The notes under the pieces are model-generated. The model was given only the letters and a program-made list of their open reading frames with translations. It ran no database searches and was not told where the DNA came from. Below are positions 42,290 through 51,126 of a stretch of 64,000 nt of DNA, in pieces. The translations under genes were made by a program, and so were the position numbers. How positions within the stretch are numbered: the stretch's first letter is position 1; every line of letters starts with the position of its first letter. Source of the DNA: Galactobacter caseinivorans. Its GTDB lineage: Bacteria > Actinomycetota > Actinomycetes > Actinomycetales > Micrococcaceae. The stretch spans positions 186,001-250,000 of the forward strand of contig NZ_QQXL01000003.1 of NCBI RefSeq assembly GCF_003640665.1, in the 5' to 3' direction.

Positions 42290-43726
42290 CTACGGCGTGT
42301 GGAGGCGGCGCATCACGGCATCCAGCGCGCCATCAGGGCCGCGATCTGGACGGGCCAGCGAGACCAAGATGATGGCGAGGCAGGCCGCCGGCACGCTCAA
42401 GAGCGCCGGTTGCGCCGCCAGCCCGCCCAGCATCCCGCCAGCCCCCAGCAGGGTGGCTGCCGTCCCCGCGAGCCACACCGTGGCCCCGGTGACCAGGCCG
42501 GCCACCGCCCCGGCCCCGTTGGCTGCGCGCCACCAGATCCCGGCCAGGAGCACGGGGGCAATGGTGGAGGCGGTCAGGGCAAAGACCGAGCCGATCACCC
42601 CGGCGATGGCGCTGGAGGCCGTCACCAGGGACAGCAACCCGGGAACCAGGGCGGCAATGAGCGCGCCGCGGCGGAAGCCGGAGACGGAACCACTGAAGAA
42701 GCGTCGGCTCATCACACCCGCCATGGCGATGCACAGGCCGGACGAGGTGGAGACAAACGCGGCAAACGCCCCGCCCGTGATCAGTGCGGTCAGCAGCACA
42801 CCCCAGATCCCACCCACCACGCTGCCGGGGAGCAAGAGGACCGTGGCGTCGCCTGCACCGGCGGCCTGCCCGGAGGCCACAGCCAGCAGCCCGAGCGTGG
42901 TGGGGAACAGATAAAACAGGCTCACCAGACCCGTCACCATGACGGTGGTTCGACGGGCGGATTCACCGTCAGGGTTGGTGTAGAAGCGCACCAGCACGTG
43001 GGGCAGGCCCATGGTGCCAAACACGAGTGCCAGTAGCAGTGAGACCGTCACCAGCGGCGAGAGCGTGGACTCTGGCAGGGGTGCGCCGGCCGCGTGAGTG
43101 CCGGCCTCGAACGGCCCGCCGCCCAGCACCAGCGCCACGGCAATGGTCGGGATGGCCAACGCGGCGAGTTTGATCCAGTACTGCACCGCCTGCACCAGGG
43201 TGATGGAACGCATGCCGCCTGGCACCACGGAGGCAATCACCACCGCCGTCACCACCAGGGGTCCCACCCAGGCCGGCGCGCCCATGACGGTGGTGACGGT
43301 GACGGCCGCTCCGTGCATCTGCGGCAGCACGTACAGCCAGCCCACGCCAAGGACCGCGTAGCCGAGCGCCCGCGCCGCGCGCTCGTCCCCAAAGCGCACC
43401 AGGGCAAAGTCCGGCAGCGTGTAGGCGCCGGATCTACGCAGGGGAGCGGCCACAAAGAGCAGCAACATGAGGAATCCGGCGGCGTATCCCACCGGGTACC
43501 AGAGGCCGTCTCGGCCGGAGAGCGCTATCAGGCCAACCACACCAAGGAAGCTCGCGGCGGAGAGGTATTCGCCGCCAATGGCAGAGGCGTTCCACCAGGG
43601 CTTGACGGACCTGGCCGCCACAAACACGTCCTCGGTGGTGTGCCTTGATCCCAGACCGCGCACGGCAATGAGCACCGTGGCGAGGCAGACCACCGCGATG
43701 GCTAGGCCATTGGCTACGGCGTTCAC
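42290..43726 (-). CDS. Sodium:solute symporter, cation acetate symporter-like
   Basis: A 478-residue SSS-family transporter with about 13 helices. GGEYLSAASFLGVVGLIALS and GTMGLPHVLVRFYTNPD are the ActP/MctC-type signature stretches, the latter matched closely by the second symporter at 46730. Likely imports acetate or a related monocarboxylate with Na+ or H+. GTG 43726 overlaps the stop of the small membrane gene by 4 bp. It is the last gene of the LytS-LytTR operon, so its expression is tied to the two-component system. Confidence 0.87.
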   Translation of the reverse strand: MNAVANGLAIAVVCLATVLIAVRGLGSRHTTEDVFVAARSVKPWWNASAIGGEYLSAASFLGVVGLIALSGRDGLWYPVGYAAGFLMLLLFVAAPLRRSGAYTLPDFALVRFGDERAARALGYAVLGVGWLYVLPQMHGAAVTVTTVMGAPAWVGPLVVTAVVIASVVPGGMRSITLVQAVQYWIKLAALAIPTIAVALVLGGGPFEAGTHAAGAPLPESTLSPLVTVSLLLALVFGTMGLPHVLVRFYTNPDGESARRTTVMVTGLVSLFYLFPTTLGLLAVASGQAAGAGDATVLLLPGSVVGGIWGVLLTALITGGAFAAFVSTSSGLCIAMAGVMSRRFFSGSVSGFRRGALIAALVPGLLSLVTASSAIAGVIGSVFALTASTIAPVLLAGIWWRAANGAGAVAGLVTGATVWLAGTAATLLGAGGMLGGLAAQPALLSVPAACLAIILVSLARPDRGPDGALDAVMRRLHTP

Positions 43727-44085
43727 GGGCGCGCGAGCCGTCGGTAGCGCCGCTCCAGGCGGCGGGCAGCCGCCTGGTAGAACAGGGCGGCCCCGAGCAC
43801 CAGGGGGTACAGGGAGAAGCCGATGAGCCACCAGGACAGCGGCAGCCCGCCCCAGCGCACGGCCTCCAGCAGCTCCCACGTGGCCACGACCACGGCCAGG
43901 ACGGACAGCACGGCCAAGAAGCCACACGCCACCCCCAGGCTGAGCCTCAGCTGGGCCCGCCGCAGCTGATCCACGTAGAAGTCCTCCGTCCCAGAGGAAC
44001 TGCCTCGCGCCGGAGCGGGGCCCGCGTCATCCGCGGTGACTCGCACCCGCCCGCCCGCAGGCGGCGGGAGGTCCTCCGGGCTCAT
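43723..44085 (-). CDS. Small membrane subunit for the upstream-regulated symporter
   Basis: A 120-residue protein with a hydrophilic N-terminus (to about 48) and two hydrophobic helices (about 50-70 and 83-104). Size, position and TM layout mimic the DUF485 protein that precedes actP at 46323, but sequence similarity to DUF485 is weak, so I leave it as a symporter-associated small membrane protein. It overlaps the response-regulator stop and the symporter start by 4 bp each. Confidence 0.65.
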   Translation of the reverse strand: MSPEDLPPPAGGRVRVTADDAGPAPARGSSSGTEDFYVDQLRRAQLRLSLGVACGFLAVLSVLAVVVATWELLEAVRWGGLPLSWWLIGFSLYPLVLGAALFYQAAARRLERRYRRLARP

Positions 44086-44939
44086 GCCCCGACCCCGCGT
44101 GCGTCCCGTTCCATGCTGGCTCGGACCCGGCTGAGTGCGCGTCTGGCGACGGGCAGGTCTGCCCCGGCCACGCGGACCATGGGCAGGCCCTCTACCCGGT
44201 GTACCGAGTCGATCGCGGAGACGCGCACCAGCGCGGAGCGGTGCACGCGGATGAACCCGGAGTGGGCCCAGCGCCGCTCCAACTCGGTGAGTGGGGTGCG
44301 CTCCAGGAAGGATCCGCGCGCGGTGTGCAACCGGGCGTAGTCCCCGGCCGCGGTGACGTGCGTGATCTCCGCCAGGCGCACCCGGACGGAGGCGTTGCCG
44401 ACCCCCACCACGATCGCGGCGCCGGCCTCCGCGCCGTCATGGGCAGGGGGGCCGGATTCAGTCGCGTTGCTGGTTCCGGTCGCGTTGGCCGGTACCGGGT
44501 CGCCAGGTGTTGTTGCCTTGCCCGACGCCGCTTGCTTGCCTCCCGGAGCCAGCGGCGCCGCGGCATGGGGGGAGTCCCCGACGGCGTCCGCCACGCGGCG
44601 GATCGCCTCCGCGAGGCGCTGGGGCCGCACGGGCTTGAGGAGGTAATCCACCGCTGCCAGTTCGTAGGCCTCCACCGCGTGGCGCTCATCCGCTGTCACA
44701 AACACCACGGCCGGAGGCGCCGCAAAGCGCGCAAGGACCCCGGCGATGTCCAGGCCGGAGAGGCCGGGCATGTGGATGTCCAGCAGCACCAGATCCACGT
44801 GGTTCTCGCGCAGAAGGCGTAGGGCTTCCTCGCCGGTCTGGGCGGTGATGACCTGGCCCACGCGGGAGTCCCTGCCCAGCAGGTAGCGAAGCTCCTGCAG
44901 CGCGGGGAGCTCGTCATCCACCACAAGGACGCTGATCAC
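44082..44939 (-). CDS. LytTR-family response regulator
   Basis: A 285-residue regulator. The receiver domain has the acidic pair VVDDE, phosphoacceptor D54 in LVLLDIHMPG, T in VFVTADE and lysine in YLLKPVRPQ. A low-complexity linker (about 128-168, rich in Ala/Gly/Pro, with one copy of the dispersed 12-mer) leads to a LytTR DNA-binding domain: EITHVTAAGDYARLHTARGS and SGFIRVHRSALVRVSAIDSV. Start overlaps the kinase stop (GTGA). Partner of the LytS-type kinase; probable target is symporter expression. Confidence 0.92.
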   Translation of the reverse strand: MISVLVVDDELPALQELRYLLGRDSRVGQVITAQTGEEALRLLRENHVDLVLLDIHMPGLSGLDIAGVLARFAAPPAVVFVTADERHAVEAYELAAVDYLLKPVRPQRLAEAIRRVADAVGDSPHAAAPLAPGGKQAASGKATTPGDPVPANATGTSNATESGPPAHDGAEAGAAIVVGVGNASVRVRLAEITHVTAAGDYARLHTARGSFLERTPLTELERRWAHSGFIRVHRSALVRVSAIDSVHRVEGLPMVRVAGADLPVARRALSRVRASMERDARGVGA

Positions 44940-46135
44940 GGGGTTCCCTTCGCAAGAGTGGGGGTGGGTTTGGCTGTGGGCACCGCACCAGGATGGAACT
45001 TAGGGATGCGGGTCACGACCGCCAGTCCAGCCCCCGGAGCCGTATCCACCACCAACCCGGAGCCGGGCCCGTAGAGCTGGCGCAGGCGCTGGTCCACATT
45101 GCGCAGGCCCACGTGCTCCCCGGCCGTGGTGCCGGTGAGCACCTCGCGGATGCGCTCGGGGTCCGCGCCCACGCCGTCATCCTCCACACGGATCAGCGCG
45201 CCGTCGCCCTCATCGCGCACTGTCAGTGTCACGGTGCCGCCATGGGGGGAGCGCTCCAGGCCATGCCGCACCGCGTTCTCCACCAGCGGCTGCAGGGTGA
45301 GGAAGGGAAGGGGCATGGGCAGCACCTCGCGGGCCACGTCCAGGCGCACGCGCAGGCGGTCCCCAAAGCGGGCGCGTTCCAGGCGAAGGTAGCCCTCGAT
45401 CGCGGTGAGCTCCTCCGCCAGTGTGGTGAAGTCGGAGCGGCGGCGGAAGGAGTAGCGCGTGAAGTCAGCGAACTCGAGCACCAGCTCGCGGGCGTGCTCT
45501 GGATCTGTGTGGATGAAAGAGGCAATCGCGTTCAGAGAGTTGTAGATGAAGTGCGGGCTGATCTGTGCCCGCAACGCCCGCACCTCCGCCTCCGCAAGGG
45601 CCGCGCGCTGGCTCTCCAATTCGGACACACCCAGCTGCGCCGAGACCCAACTCGCGGTCTCATCCACCGCACGGACCAGAGAGGCGTCCACCGACTCGAC
45701 TGAGACCTCCAAGGTGCCCACGCGCCGGGTCCCCACGCGCAGCGGTGAGACAACAACGTGCCAGGTGCGAGCGCCGTCGGGCACTTTGAGGACCTTGGTC
45801 TTCTCCGCGAGCACCCCGAAGGTGGGGGAGTAGCCCTGAGGCCAGGTGCCATGGCGGGCTAGGAGGCGGTGGGAGTCCAGCAGTGCCACACCGTCCGCGG
45901 CAAGCAGCGAGGCCAGCGACGCCGCGGCGGCCGGGGCGGTGCTCGGGTCAAGGCCGTGCTCCAGGGAGGGGGCGGTGCGGGCCACCGCGTGCAGGGTCTC
46001 GTAGCGGGTCTGTGCCGCAGCGGTGCCGAGCGAGCGGTCCCGGCGCAGGAAACGCAGCACCAGCCCGGCCGCGAGCGCCACAAAAAGAGTGGCGGCGCCG
46101 GCCGCCACCAGCAGCTGGATCGCGGTGGATGACAT
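44936..46135 (-). CDS. LytS-type sensor histidine kinase
   Basis: A 399-residue kinase. One N-terminal membrane anchor (about 6-29), a GAF-like middle (about 50-165), then the His_kinase domain with H195 in QISPHFIYNSLNAIASF and an HATPase_c domain with FLTLQPLVENAVRHGLE (N box) and VEDDGVGADPERI (G1). The single helix suggests sensing at or inside the membrane. I start at ATG 46135; the longer frame is basic and unlikely. With the LytTR regulator and two acetate-type symporters this looks like a BtsSR/YehUT-like pyruvate or acetate-sensing switch. Confidence 0.9.
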   Translation of the reverse strand: MSSTAIQLLVAAGAATLFVALAAGLVLRFLRRDRSLGTAAAQTRYETLHAVARTAPSLEHGLDPSTAPAAAASLASLLAADGVALLDSHRLLARHGTWPQGYSPTFGVLAEKTKVLKVPDGARTWHVVVSPLRVGTRRVGTLEVSVESVDASLVRAVDETASWVSAQLGVSELESQRAALAEAEVRALRAQISPHFIYNSLNAIASFIHTDPEHARELVLEFADFTRYSFRRRSDFTTLAEELTAIEGYLRLERARFGDRLRVRLDVAREVLPMPLPFLTLQPLVENAVRHGLERSPHGGTVTLTVRDEGDGALIRVEDDGVGADPERIREVLTGTTAGEHVGLRNVDQRLRQLYGPGSGLVVDTAPGAGLAVVTRIPKFHPGAVPTAKPTPTLAKGTP

Positions 46136-46261
46136 GCCCCCAGCGTAGGTGAGGTGCGTCACTGCGGCGGTCTCCGCTCGCCGTTCATCGTGTCCACGTG
46201 ACCGTTCGGCGTGTTCGTTGCGCCGAATGGCGCACAACCGCGCCCCATGCGCCCATGCGAA

Positions 46262-46277
46262 TGTGATCCAGCGCACA
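46262..46277. promoter_or_regulatory. CRP/GlxR-like site between kinase and actP operons
   Basis: TGTGA-N6-GCACA, one base off the CRP/GlxR consensus TGTGA-N6-TCACA, 46 bp before the DUF485 start codon. GlxR controls acetate genes in corynebacteria, so the placement is sensible; binding is inferred. Confidence 0.4.
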
Positions 46278-46322
46278 CTGGCGGCAAGCATCACTCACTC
46301 GTTAGACCCTTGGAGGATTCGC

Positions 46323-46733
46323 ATGTCCACCGCCCCATCACCGGCGCCGGAGGCCTTTATCCGGGTGCAACAGGAGCCACGCTTTGTGGCGTTGCGCAGC
46401 AAGTATCGGCGTTTTGCCTTCCCCATGACCGTGTTTTTCCTCGCCTGGTACCTGAGCTACGTCCTGGTCGCGGCGTTTGCCCCGCAGTTCATGGCGATCC
46501 GGGTCTTTGGGTACGTCAACATCGGGATTCTCTGGGGGCTGCTCCAGTTCGTCTCCACCTTCGCCATCACCTCCATCTACGTCAGCTTCGCGAACCGCAA
46601 GCTTGACCCGGAGGCCACGGCCATCCGGCAGGAACTCGAGGCGGAGGCCGCAAACACCGCCCCCGCTGCACCCGAGCAGGGCGCTGAGCAGGGCACCGAG
46701 CAGGACACCCAGGCAGAGGAGGGGAAGGCATGA
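46323..46733 (+). CDS. DUF485 family membrane protein
   Basis: A 136-residue protein: hydrophilic start, FVALRSKYRRFAFPMTVFFL then AWYLSYVLVAAFAPQFMAIR (first helix and loop), YVNIGILWGLLQFVSTFAIT (second helix), and an acidic Gln/Glu tail (QGAEQGTEQDTQAEE). DUF485 (YjcH-like) proteins always precede actP-type symporters. CTTGGAGGATTCGC precedes ATG 46323. Stop overlaps the actP start by 4 bp. Confidence 0.9.
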   Translation: MSTAPSPAPEAFIRVQQEPRFVALRSKYRRFAFPMTVFFLAWYLSYVLVAAFAPQFMAIRVFGYVNIGILWGLLQFVSTFAITSIYVSFANRKLDPEATAIRQELEAEAANTAPAAPEQGAEQGTEQDTQAEEGKA

Positions 46734-48364
46734 ACGCGCAGAGCATCATGGCGGCGCAGATCCTGGCCGCAGAGAAGGGCGAGCAGGTCGGCAATCCGTG
46801 GATCAACATGGGCATCTTTGGGCTCTTTGTGGCCGTGACGCTCGTGGTGGTGTTGCGGGCCTCGCGCAATACCAAGACCGCCGCTGACTACCTGGCCGGT
46901 GGCCGCGCCTTCACTGGTCAGCAGAACGGCACGGCTATTGCCGGGGATTACCTCTCCGCCGCGTCCTTCCTTGGCATCGTGGGTGCCATCGCGATCTATG
47001 GGTACGACGGCTTCCTCTACTCCATCGGCTTCCTCGTGGCCTGGCTCGTGGCGCTGCTGCTGGTCGCGGAGCTGCTGCGCAACACCGGCAAGTTCACCAT
47101 GGCGGATGTGCTCAGCTTCCGGCTGCGCCAAAAGCCGGTCCGCATCGCGGCGTGCATCACCACCATGGCCGTCTGCCTGTTCTACCTGCTGGCGCAGATG
47201 GCAGGCGCCGGCGGCCTGGTCTCCCTCCTCCTGGGCATTAGCGACAGGGCCGGGCAGTCCGTGGTCATCATCGTGGTCGGTGCGCTCATGATCTTCTATG
47301 TGCTGATCGGCGGCATGAAGGGCACTACCTGGGTCCAGATCATCAAGGCTTGCCTGCTGATCGCCGGCGCCTTTGTCATGACCATCTGGGCGCTGGCCCT
47401 CTACGGCTTTGACTTCTCCGCCCTGCTGGGCGGCGCAGTGCAGACGGCAGGCACCGACAAGATCCTGGAGCCCGGGTTGCAGTACGGCAAGAGCGTCGTC
47501 ACCAAGCTGGACTTCATCTCCCTTGGCTTGGCCCTGGTGCTCGGTACCGCCGGCTTGCCGCACGTGCTGATGCGCTTCTACACGGTCCCCACCGCCAAGG
47601 AGGCCCGCAAGTCCGTGGTCTGGGCCATCTGGCTCATCGGCGCCTTCTACCTCTTCACCCTGGTGCTGGGTTACGCGGCCGGTGCCATGATCGGCGCGGA
47701 CACCATCAAGGCGGCCCCCGGCGGGCAGAACTCCGCTGCGCCGCTGCTGGCCTTCCACCTGGGCGGCTCCGTGCTGCTTGGCATCATCGCCGCCGTGGCG
47801 TTCGCGACCATTCTGGCTGTGGTGGCCGGCTTGGCCATCACCGCTGCCGCGTCCTTCTCCCACGACATCTACGGATCCGTGATCAAGAAGGGCAAGGCCT
47901 CCCCGGAGAAGGAGGTCAAGGTGGCACGCCGCACGGTCGTGGTGATCGGCATCGTCGCCATCGTCGGTGGCATCGGGGCCCAAGGCCAAAACGTGGCGTT
48001 CCTGGTGGCGCTGGCCTTCGCCGTCGCCGCCTCCGCCAACCTGCCGACCATCCTGTACTCGCTGTTCTGGAAGCGCTTCAGCACGCGCGGTGCCCTGTGG
48101 TCCATGTACGGCGGGCTTGGCTCGGCGCTGATCCTGATCATCTTCTCGCCCGTCATGTCCGGCACGGCGACCTCCATGATCCAGGGCGTGAACTTCGCGA
48201 TCTTCCCGCTCGCGAACCCCGGAATCGTCTCCATCCCGTTGGCCTTCCTCCTGGGCTGGCTCGGTTCCATCACCGACGGCAACAAGGAGGATCCTGCCAA
48301 GGCCGCCGAGATGGAGGTGCGCTCCCTCACCGGAATTGGCGCGGAGGCCGCGGTGGATCACTGA
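46730..48364 (+). CDS. actP: Cation/acetate symporter
   Basis: A 544-residue SSS-family symporter with 13 helices. AGDYLSAASFLGIVGAIAIY, GTAGLPHVLMRFYTVPTAKE and the SSS pattern GGMKGTTWVQIIKACLLI identify the ActP/YjcG group that imports acetate and other short carboxylates. Coupled to DUF485, divergent from the LytS/LytTR operon. A CAGTAG microsatellite starts 9 bp after its stop, then a terminator. Confidence 0.92.
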   Translation: MNAQSIMAAQILAAEKGEQVGNPWINMGIFGLFVAVTLVVVLRASRNTKTAADYLAGGRAFTGQQNGTAIAGDYLSAASFLGIVGAIAIYGYDGFLYSIGFLVAWLVALLLVAELLRNTGKFTMADVLSFRLRQKPVRIAACITTMAVCLFYLLAQMAGAGGLVSLLLGISDRAGQSVVIIVVGALMIFYVLIGGMKGTTWVQIIKACLLIAGAFVMTIWALALYGFDFSALLGGAVQTAGTDKILEPGLQYGKSVVTKLDFISLGLALVLGTAGLPHVLMRFYTVPTAKEARKSVVWAIWLIGAFYLFTLVLGYAAGAMIGADTIKAAPGGQNSAAPLLAFHLGGSVLLGIIAAVAFATILAVVAGLAITAAASFSHDIYGSVIKKGKASPEKEVKVARRTVVVIGIVAIVGGIGAQGQNVAFLVALAFAVAASANLPTILYSLFWKRFSTRGALWSMYGGLGSALILIIFSPVMSGTATSMIQGVNFAIFPLANPGIVSIPLAFLLGWLGSITDGNKEDPAKAAEMEVRSLTGIGAEAAVDH

Positions 48365-48372
48365 TCGGCTCT

Positions 48373-48402
48373 CAGTAGCAGTAGCAGTAGCAGTAGCAGT
48401 AG
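48373..48402. repeat. (CAGTAG)5 microsatellite
   Basis: Five perfect tandem copies of the hexamer CAGTAG, 9 bp after the actP stop. Untranslated on the plus strand. Slippage would alter only the 3' UTR length. Confidence 0.9.
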
Positions 48403-48439
48403 CTGTCGCAGCGCTCGACGCCGCGGCAGCAGGAACGGG

Positions 48440-48466
48440 GCAGGGGCGGCCGGCGGCCGCCCCTGC
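48440..48466 (+). terminator. actP terminator
   Basis: GCAGGGGCGGCC with its complement around GGC, 12-bp stem, followed by TTTG. Confidence 0.85.
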
Positions 48467-48555
48467 TTTGTGCTGGGACCCCGCCAGGGGTGGCGCTGGG
48501 AGCGGTGTGCTGGAATGGGTTCTGCCAGACCCAGGAGATCAACCACAGGAGCCCC

Positions 48556-49842
48556 ATGGCCAAGCCGTTGCAGAAGCTGATCTGGCTGCACACCTGGGAG
48601 GACTATCTCCTGGACGGTTCCGCGCTGCTGGTGGGTCCCGTCATGCGCGTGGAGGACACCAGCGAGTGGACCACGCCGGCCCAGGTGCTGGCCGCCTATG
48701 GGATCGATGCGCCGCAGGTGGGGTCCGTGGATGTGCTCCGCTTTGAGCCCTCACCCCTGGCGCAGCTGAGCATTCCCACCCCGGACTCTCCCGCAGGCGT
48801 GGCGGGCTTTGCCCACGGCTTTGCCGACGGCGCCCTGAGCGGGGCCGGGCTGGTGCCGGTCTGGGACCTGGCCCCCACCGAGGTGCCGCGCGGCGCCGAG
48901 ATGTGGCGCCTCTTCGCCGACGGCCGCCAGGAGCTGGTGGCCGCATTCCAGGGCCCAGCGCAGGGGTGGAGCGCCAATACCTCCCTGGTGCCGAGCCCGC
49001 CGGAAACCCCCGGCCTCCACCCGGGCCGCGTGCCCGCGCCGCCGTCCGCGACGGTGGGTCCCCAGGCGGAGCTGCGGGGCAAGACCTACCGGGCATCGTG
49101 GGTGGACCCGGCCACGCTGGAGTTGTTCAGTGTCGCAGAGCCGGCCCCCCAGGACTTTGAGCGGATCCGACCAGGACTGTCCCGCCAGCTGGTTCCGGCG
49201 GTGCTGTGCACGCGGATCTTTGAGGAGACCGTCAGCGCTCTCTGGACCGGCGCGGGCCGGTATGAGCCGGGACGCCCCGAAGCGGTGCCATGCCAGGTCT
49301 TGCACGCCGCGCCGGACGGAGTCAGCGTGCTTCTGAGCGTCGATGCGGCCCGCGCAGCGTCGCTCCAGGCGCACGAGTTGGAACCCGGCGTGTGTCGCAA
49401 GACCGTGCCGCGGGAGGAGCTCGCCGAGCCGCGCGGCGTCCAGGTGGAACTGGGTCCTCAGCCGCAGTGGTGGAGGGCCATGACGCCCCGGCAGGCCTGC
49501 GACCAGATGGACTTCTGGGCGGAGCAGCCCTGGCCGCTGTCCACCGAGGCGGCGCAGCGCCGCCTGAGCCTCACCGACACCATTCACCACGTCTCCCCGG
49601 AATCCACGGCCTTCCTTGGCGACGCGTTTGCGCTCATGGTCAGAGAGGGCGCGCGCCGCTGGGGCAGGCCAACCATGCAAGACGGCTGGGGCGCGGTCAC
49701 CGGCTCCAGCACCGCCCGCTGGAAGCTGGCCGGTGGGTCGCGTGTGTCCTTCGGCCTCCAGTCCGGGGTCGTCACCGCCACCTTTGACACGCCTCAGGGC
49801 GCGGAGCAGGATCGCAGGCTGGACGAGTGGGACGGGGAGTGA
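48556..49842 (+). CDS. Uncharacterised protein (first of a two-gene unit)
   Basis: A 428-residue soluble protein I do not recognise. It begins MAKPLQKLIWLHTWEDYLLD, has a Pro/Ala-rich middle (TPGLHPGRVPAPPSATVGPQ around residues 160-180), WWRAMTPRQACDQMDFWAEQ and a C-terminal block (LAGGSRVSFGLQSGVVTATF). No transmembrane helix, signal peptide or catalytic motif is evident; the many Trp residues and the WWRAM... helix suggest a protein-interaction role. AGGAGCCCC lies before ATG 48556. The second gene starts 10 bp later. Confidence 0.6.
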   Translation: MAKPLQKLIWLHTWEDYLLDGSALLVGPVMRVEDTSEWTTPAQVLAAYGIDAPQVGSVDVLRFEPSPLAQLSIPTPDSPAGVAGFAHGFADGALSGAGLVPVWDLAPTEVPRGAEMWRLFADGRQELVAAFQGPAQGWSANTSLVPSPPETPGLHPGRVPAPPSATVGPQAELRGKTYRASWVDPATLELFSVAEPAPQDFERIRPGLSRQLVPAVLCTRIFEETVSALWTGAGRYEPGRPEAVPCQVLHAAPDGVSVLLSVDAARAASLQAHELEPGVCRKTVPREELAEPRGVQVELGPQPQWWRAMTPRQACDQMDFWAEQPWPLSTEAAQRRLSLTDTIHHVSPESTAFLGDAFALMVREGARRWGRPTMQDGWGAVTGSSTARWKLAGGSRVSFGLQSGVVTATFDTPQGAEQDRRLDEWDGE

Positions 49843-49852
49843 GGCGGGGGAC

Positions 49853-50341
49853 ATGGGAACAGGAACCGACGTGAGCGAGTGGGACGACTTTGAAAACCGC
49901 CTGGGCGCCGCCCTGCGCCAGGTGACGGATCGGGTGTTCCTGATCGTCGCCTCGCAGGACGCCCCCCTGAAATACGTCCAGTTCGCCGCCACAGCGGAGT
50001 TGCTGGACGCCCAGGCGCCGGGGATCGACGTGGTGGTGGCGGCCAAGGAGGCCGCCCTGAGCGGAGCCGGCTGGGCGCCGCCCAGCGACCTGGAGCCCAA
50101 CTGGACCTCGCCGCTGCCCAGGCCGGCGCTGAGCGCCGAGTACGCGGCGCTCGCCGCGCGGTGTGTGGTGGCGCTGCGGGACGCCTTTGGCGTGGAGAGC
50201 CCGTTTCAGCTGGCCTACCGCGCCTGGCGCGAGGCGGAGCAGATGCCGCCGGGCGTGACGTACAACCAGGCGCAGCTGCGGCGCCTGGACCCCGGCGAGA
50301 GCGGGCTGGAACTGCCCGCGCTGGCGCTTGGCACCTTCTGA
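49853..50341 (+). CDS. TY-Chap-like uncharacterised protein (second of the pair)
   Basis: A 162-residue soluble protein. The N-terminal half (SEWDDFENRLGAALRQVTDR, FLIVASQDAPLKYVQFAATA) has the W-x-F ... L-x-Y-V-Q-F rhythm of TY-Chap/YbjN-like (type III-chaperone-fold) domains in actinobacteria; the rest is helical and ends LPALALGTF. I consider the domain call tentative. GGGGGA is 6 bases before ATG 49853. Chaperone-like proteins often act with a neighbouring large client, which here would be the 428-residue protein upstream. Confidence 0.5.
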   Translation: MGTGTDVSEWDDFENRLGAALRQVTDRVFLIVASQDAPLKYVQFAATAELLDAQAPGIDVVVAAKEAALSGAGWAPPSDLEPNWTSPLPRPALSAEYAALAARCVVALRDAFGVESPFQLAYRAWREAEQMPPGVTYNQAQLRRLDPGESGLELPALALGTF

Positions 50342-50368
50342 GGCACCACTAGCGCCGGCAGTTCAACG

Positions 50369-51064
50369 TCACTGCTCGACGCCGCGTGGTGGCGTGGCGC
50401 CCTCCCGCCGCGCGAGCATGGTGGCGGCGCCCGCTCCGCTCAGCGCGCCGTCCGGCACGGACCGCCCGCTCACGGCCAGCAGCAGATCGATGGCGCGGCC
50501 GCGCGCCCGCGGTAGGTCCTGCGCCTCCGGCTGCTCCGAGGCCGCGGGGGAGACGAAGGCCGTGTCCGTGGCCTCCAAGCCCAACCCGGCCGCCCGCTCC
50601 TTGCCGCCACCGAAGCTCACCGTGGTGCGCAGCTGCTGCGCTAGCGCCAGCGCGACATCCGACGGGGGCGGATCCGAGGCGATGCCCAGTGGGCGGCGGA
50701 TGTCCTCGCCGTGCACAAACACCTCCACCAGCCGGTTGGCCGCCGGGCCAGGGGGAGTGCGCACCCAGCTGGCCACCTGCGCCAGAGCGGCCACGGTCTC
50801 CTCTGGCCGCTCGCGGCGCTCACGCCGGATCCCCGCCGCGTTGGCGGCGTCAAAATCCCCGCGTGCCAGCAGCATCTGCCACACAAAACCACGGCGAGTG
50901 GTGCGCGCTGACTCCACGAGGTGCGCCACGACGTCGTGCACATCCCACCCCGCGCACAGTGACGCGGTCGCGAAGCGCTCAGGCGGCACCCCGTCCAGAT
51001 CGCAAACCAAGGCGGAGCGGGCCGCATGGACGGCCGGCCAGACGGAGGGAGCGGAGGAGTTCAT
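50369..51064 (-). CDS. Mycothiol-dependent maleylpyruvate isomerase-family protein
   Basis: A 231-residue protein with a DinB-like four-helix bundle: PSVWPAVHAARSALVCDLDG, SLCAGWDVHDVVAHLVESAR (metal-ligand histidine in H-D-V-V-A-H), FVHGEDIRRPLGIA (second and third metal ligands) and a C-terminal domain ending ATMLAR. The family (TIGR03083) uses mycothiol as thiol cofactor, which supports an actinobacterial host, but the isomerisation substrate is not known. Ends in a low-complexity tail with a dispersed 12-mer copy. Divergent from the bkd operon, sharing a palindrome-bearing promoter region. Confidence 0.85.
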   Translation of the reverse strand: MNSSAPSVWPAVHAARSALVCDLDGVPPERFATASLCAGWDVHDVVAHLVESARTTRRGFVWQMLLARGDFDAANAAGIRRERRERPEETVAALAQVASWVRTPPGPAANRLVEVFVHGEDIRRPLGIASDPPPSDVALALAQQLRTTVSFGGGKERAAGLGLEATDTAFVSPAASEQPEAQDLPRARGRAIDLLLAVSGRSVPDGALSGAGAATMLARREGATPPRGVEQ

Positions 51065-51126
51065 GCCTTGAGTGAAGCAGTTGGGACCGTGAAGGTCGAC
51101 TACTACCCAGTAACCCCTTGAGGAAT

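Noticed and set aside
42299-43036. Long forward frames antisense to the symporter at 42290-43726
   Set aside because: Composition is Gly/Arg/His-rich as expected for the complement of a GC-rich membrane gene; no motif or ribosome site.
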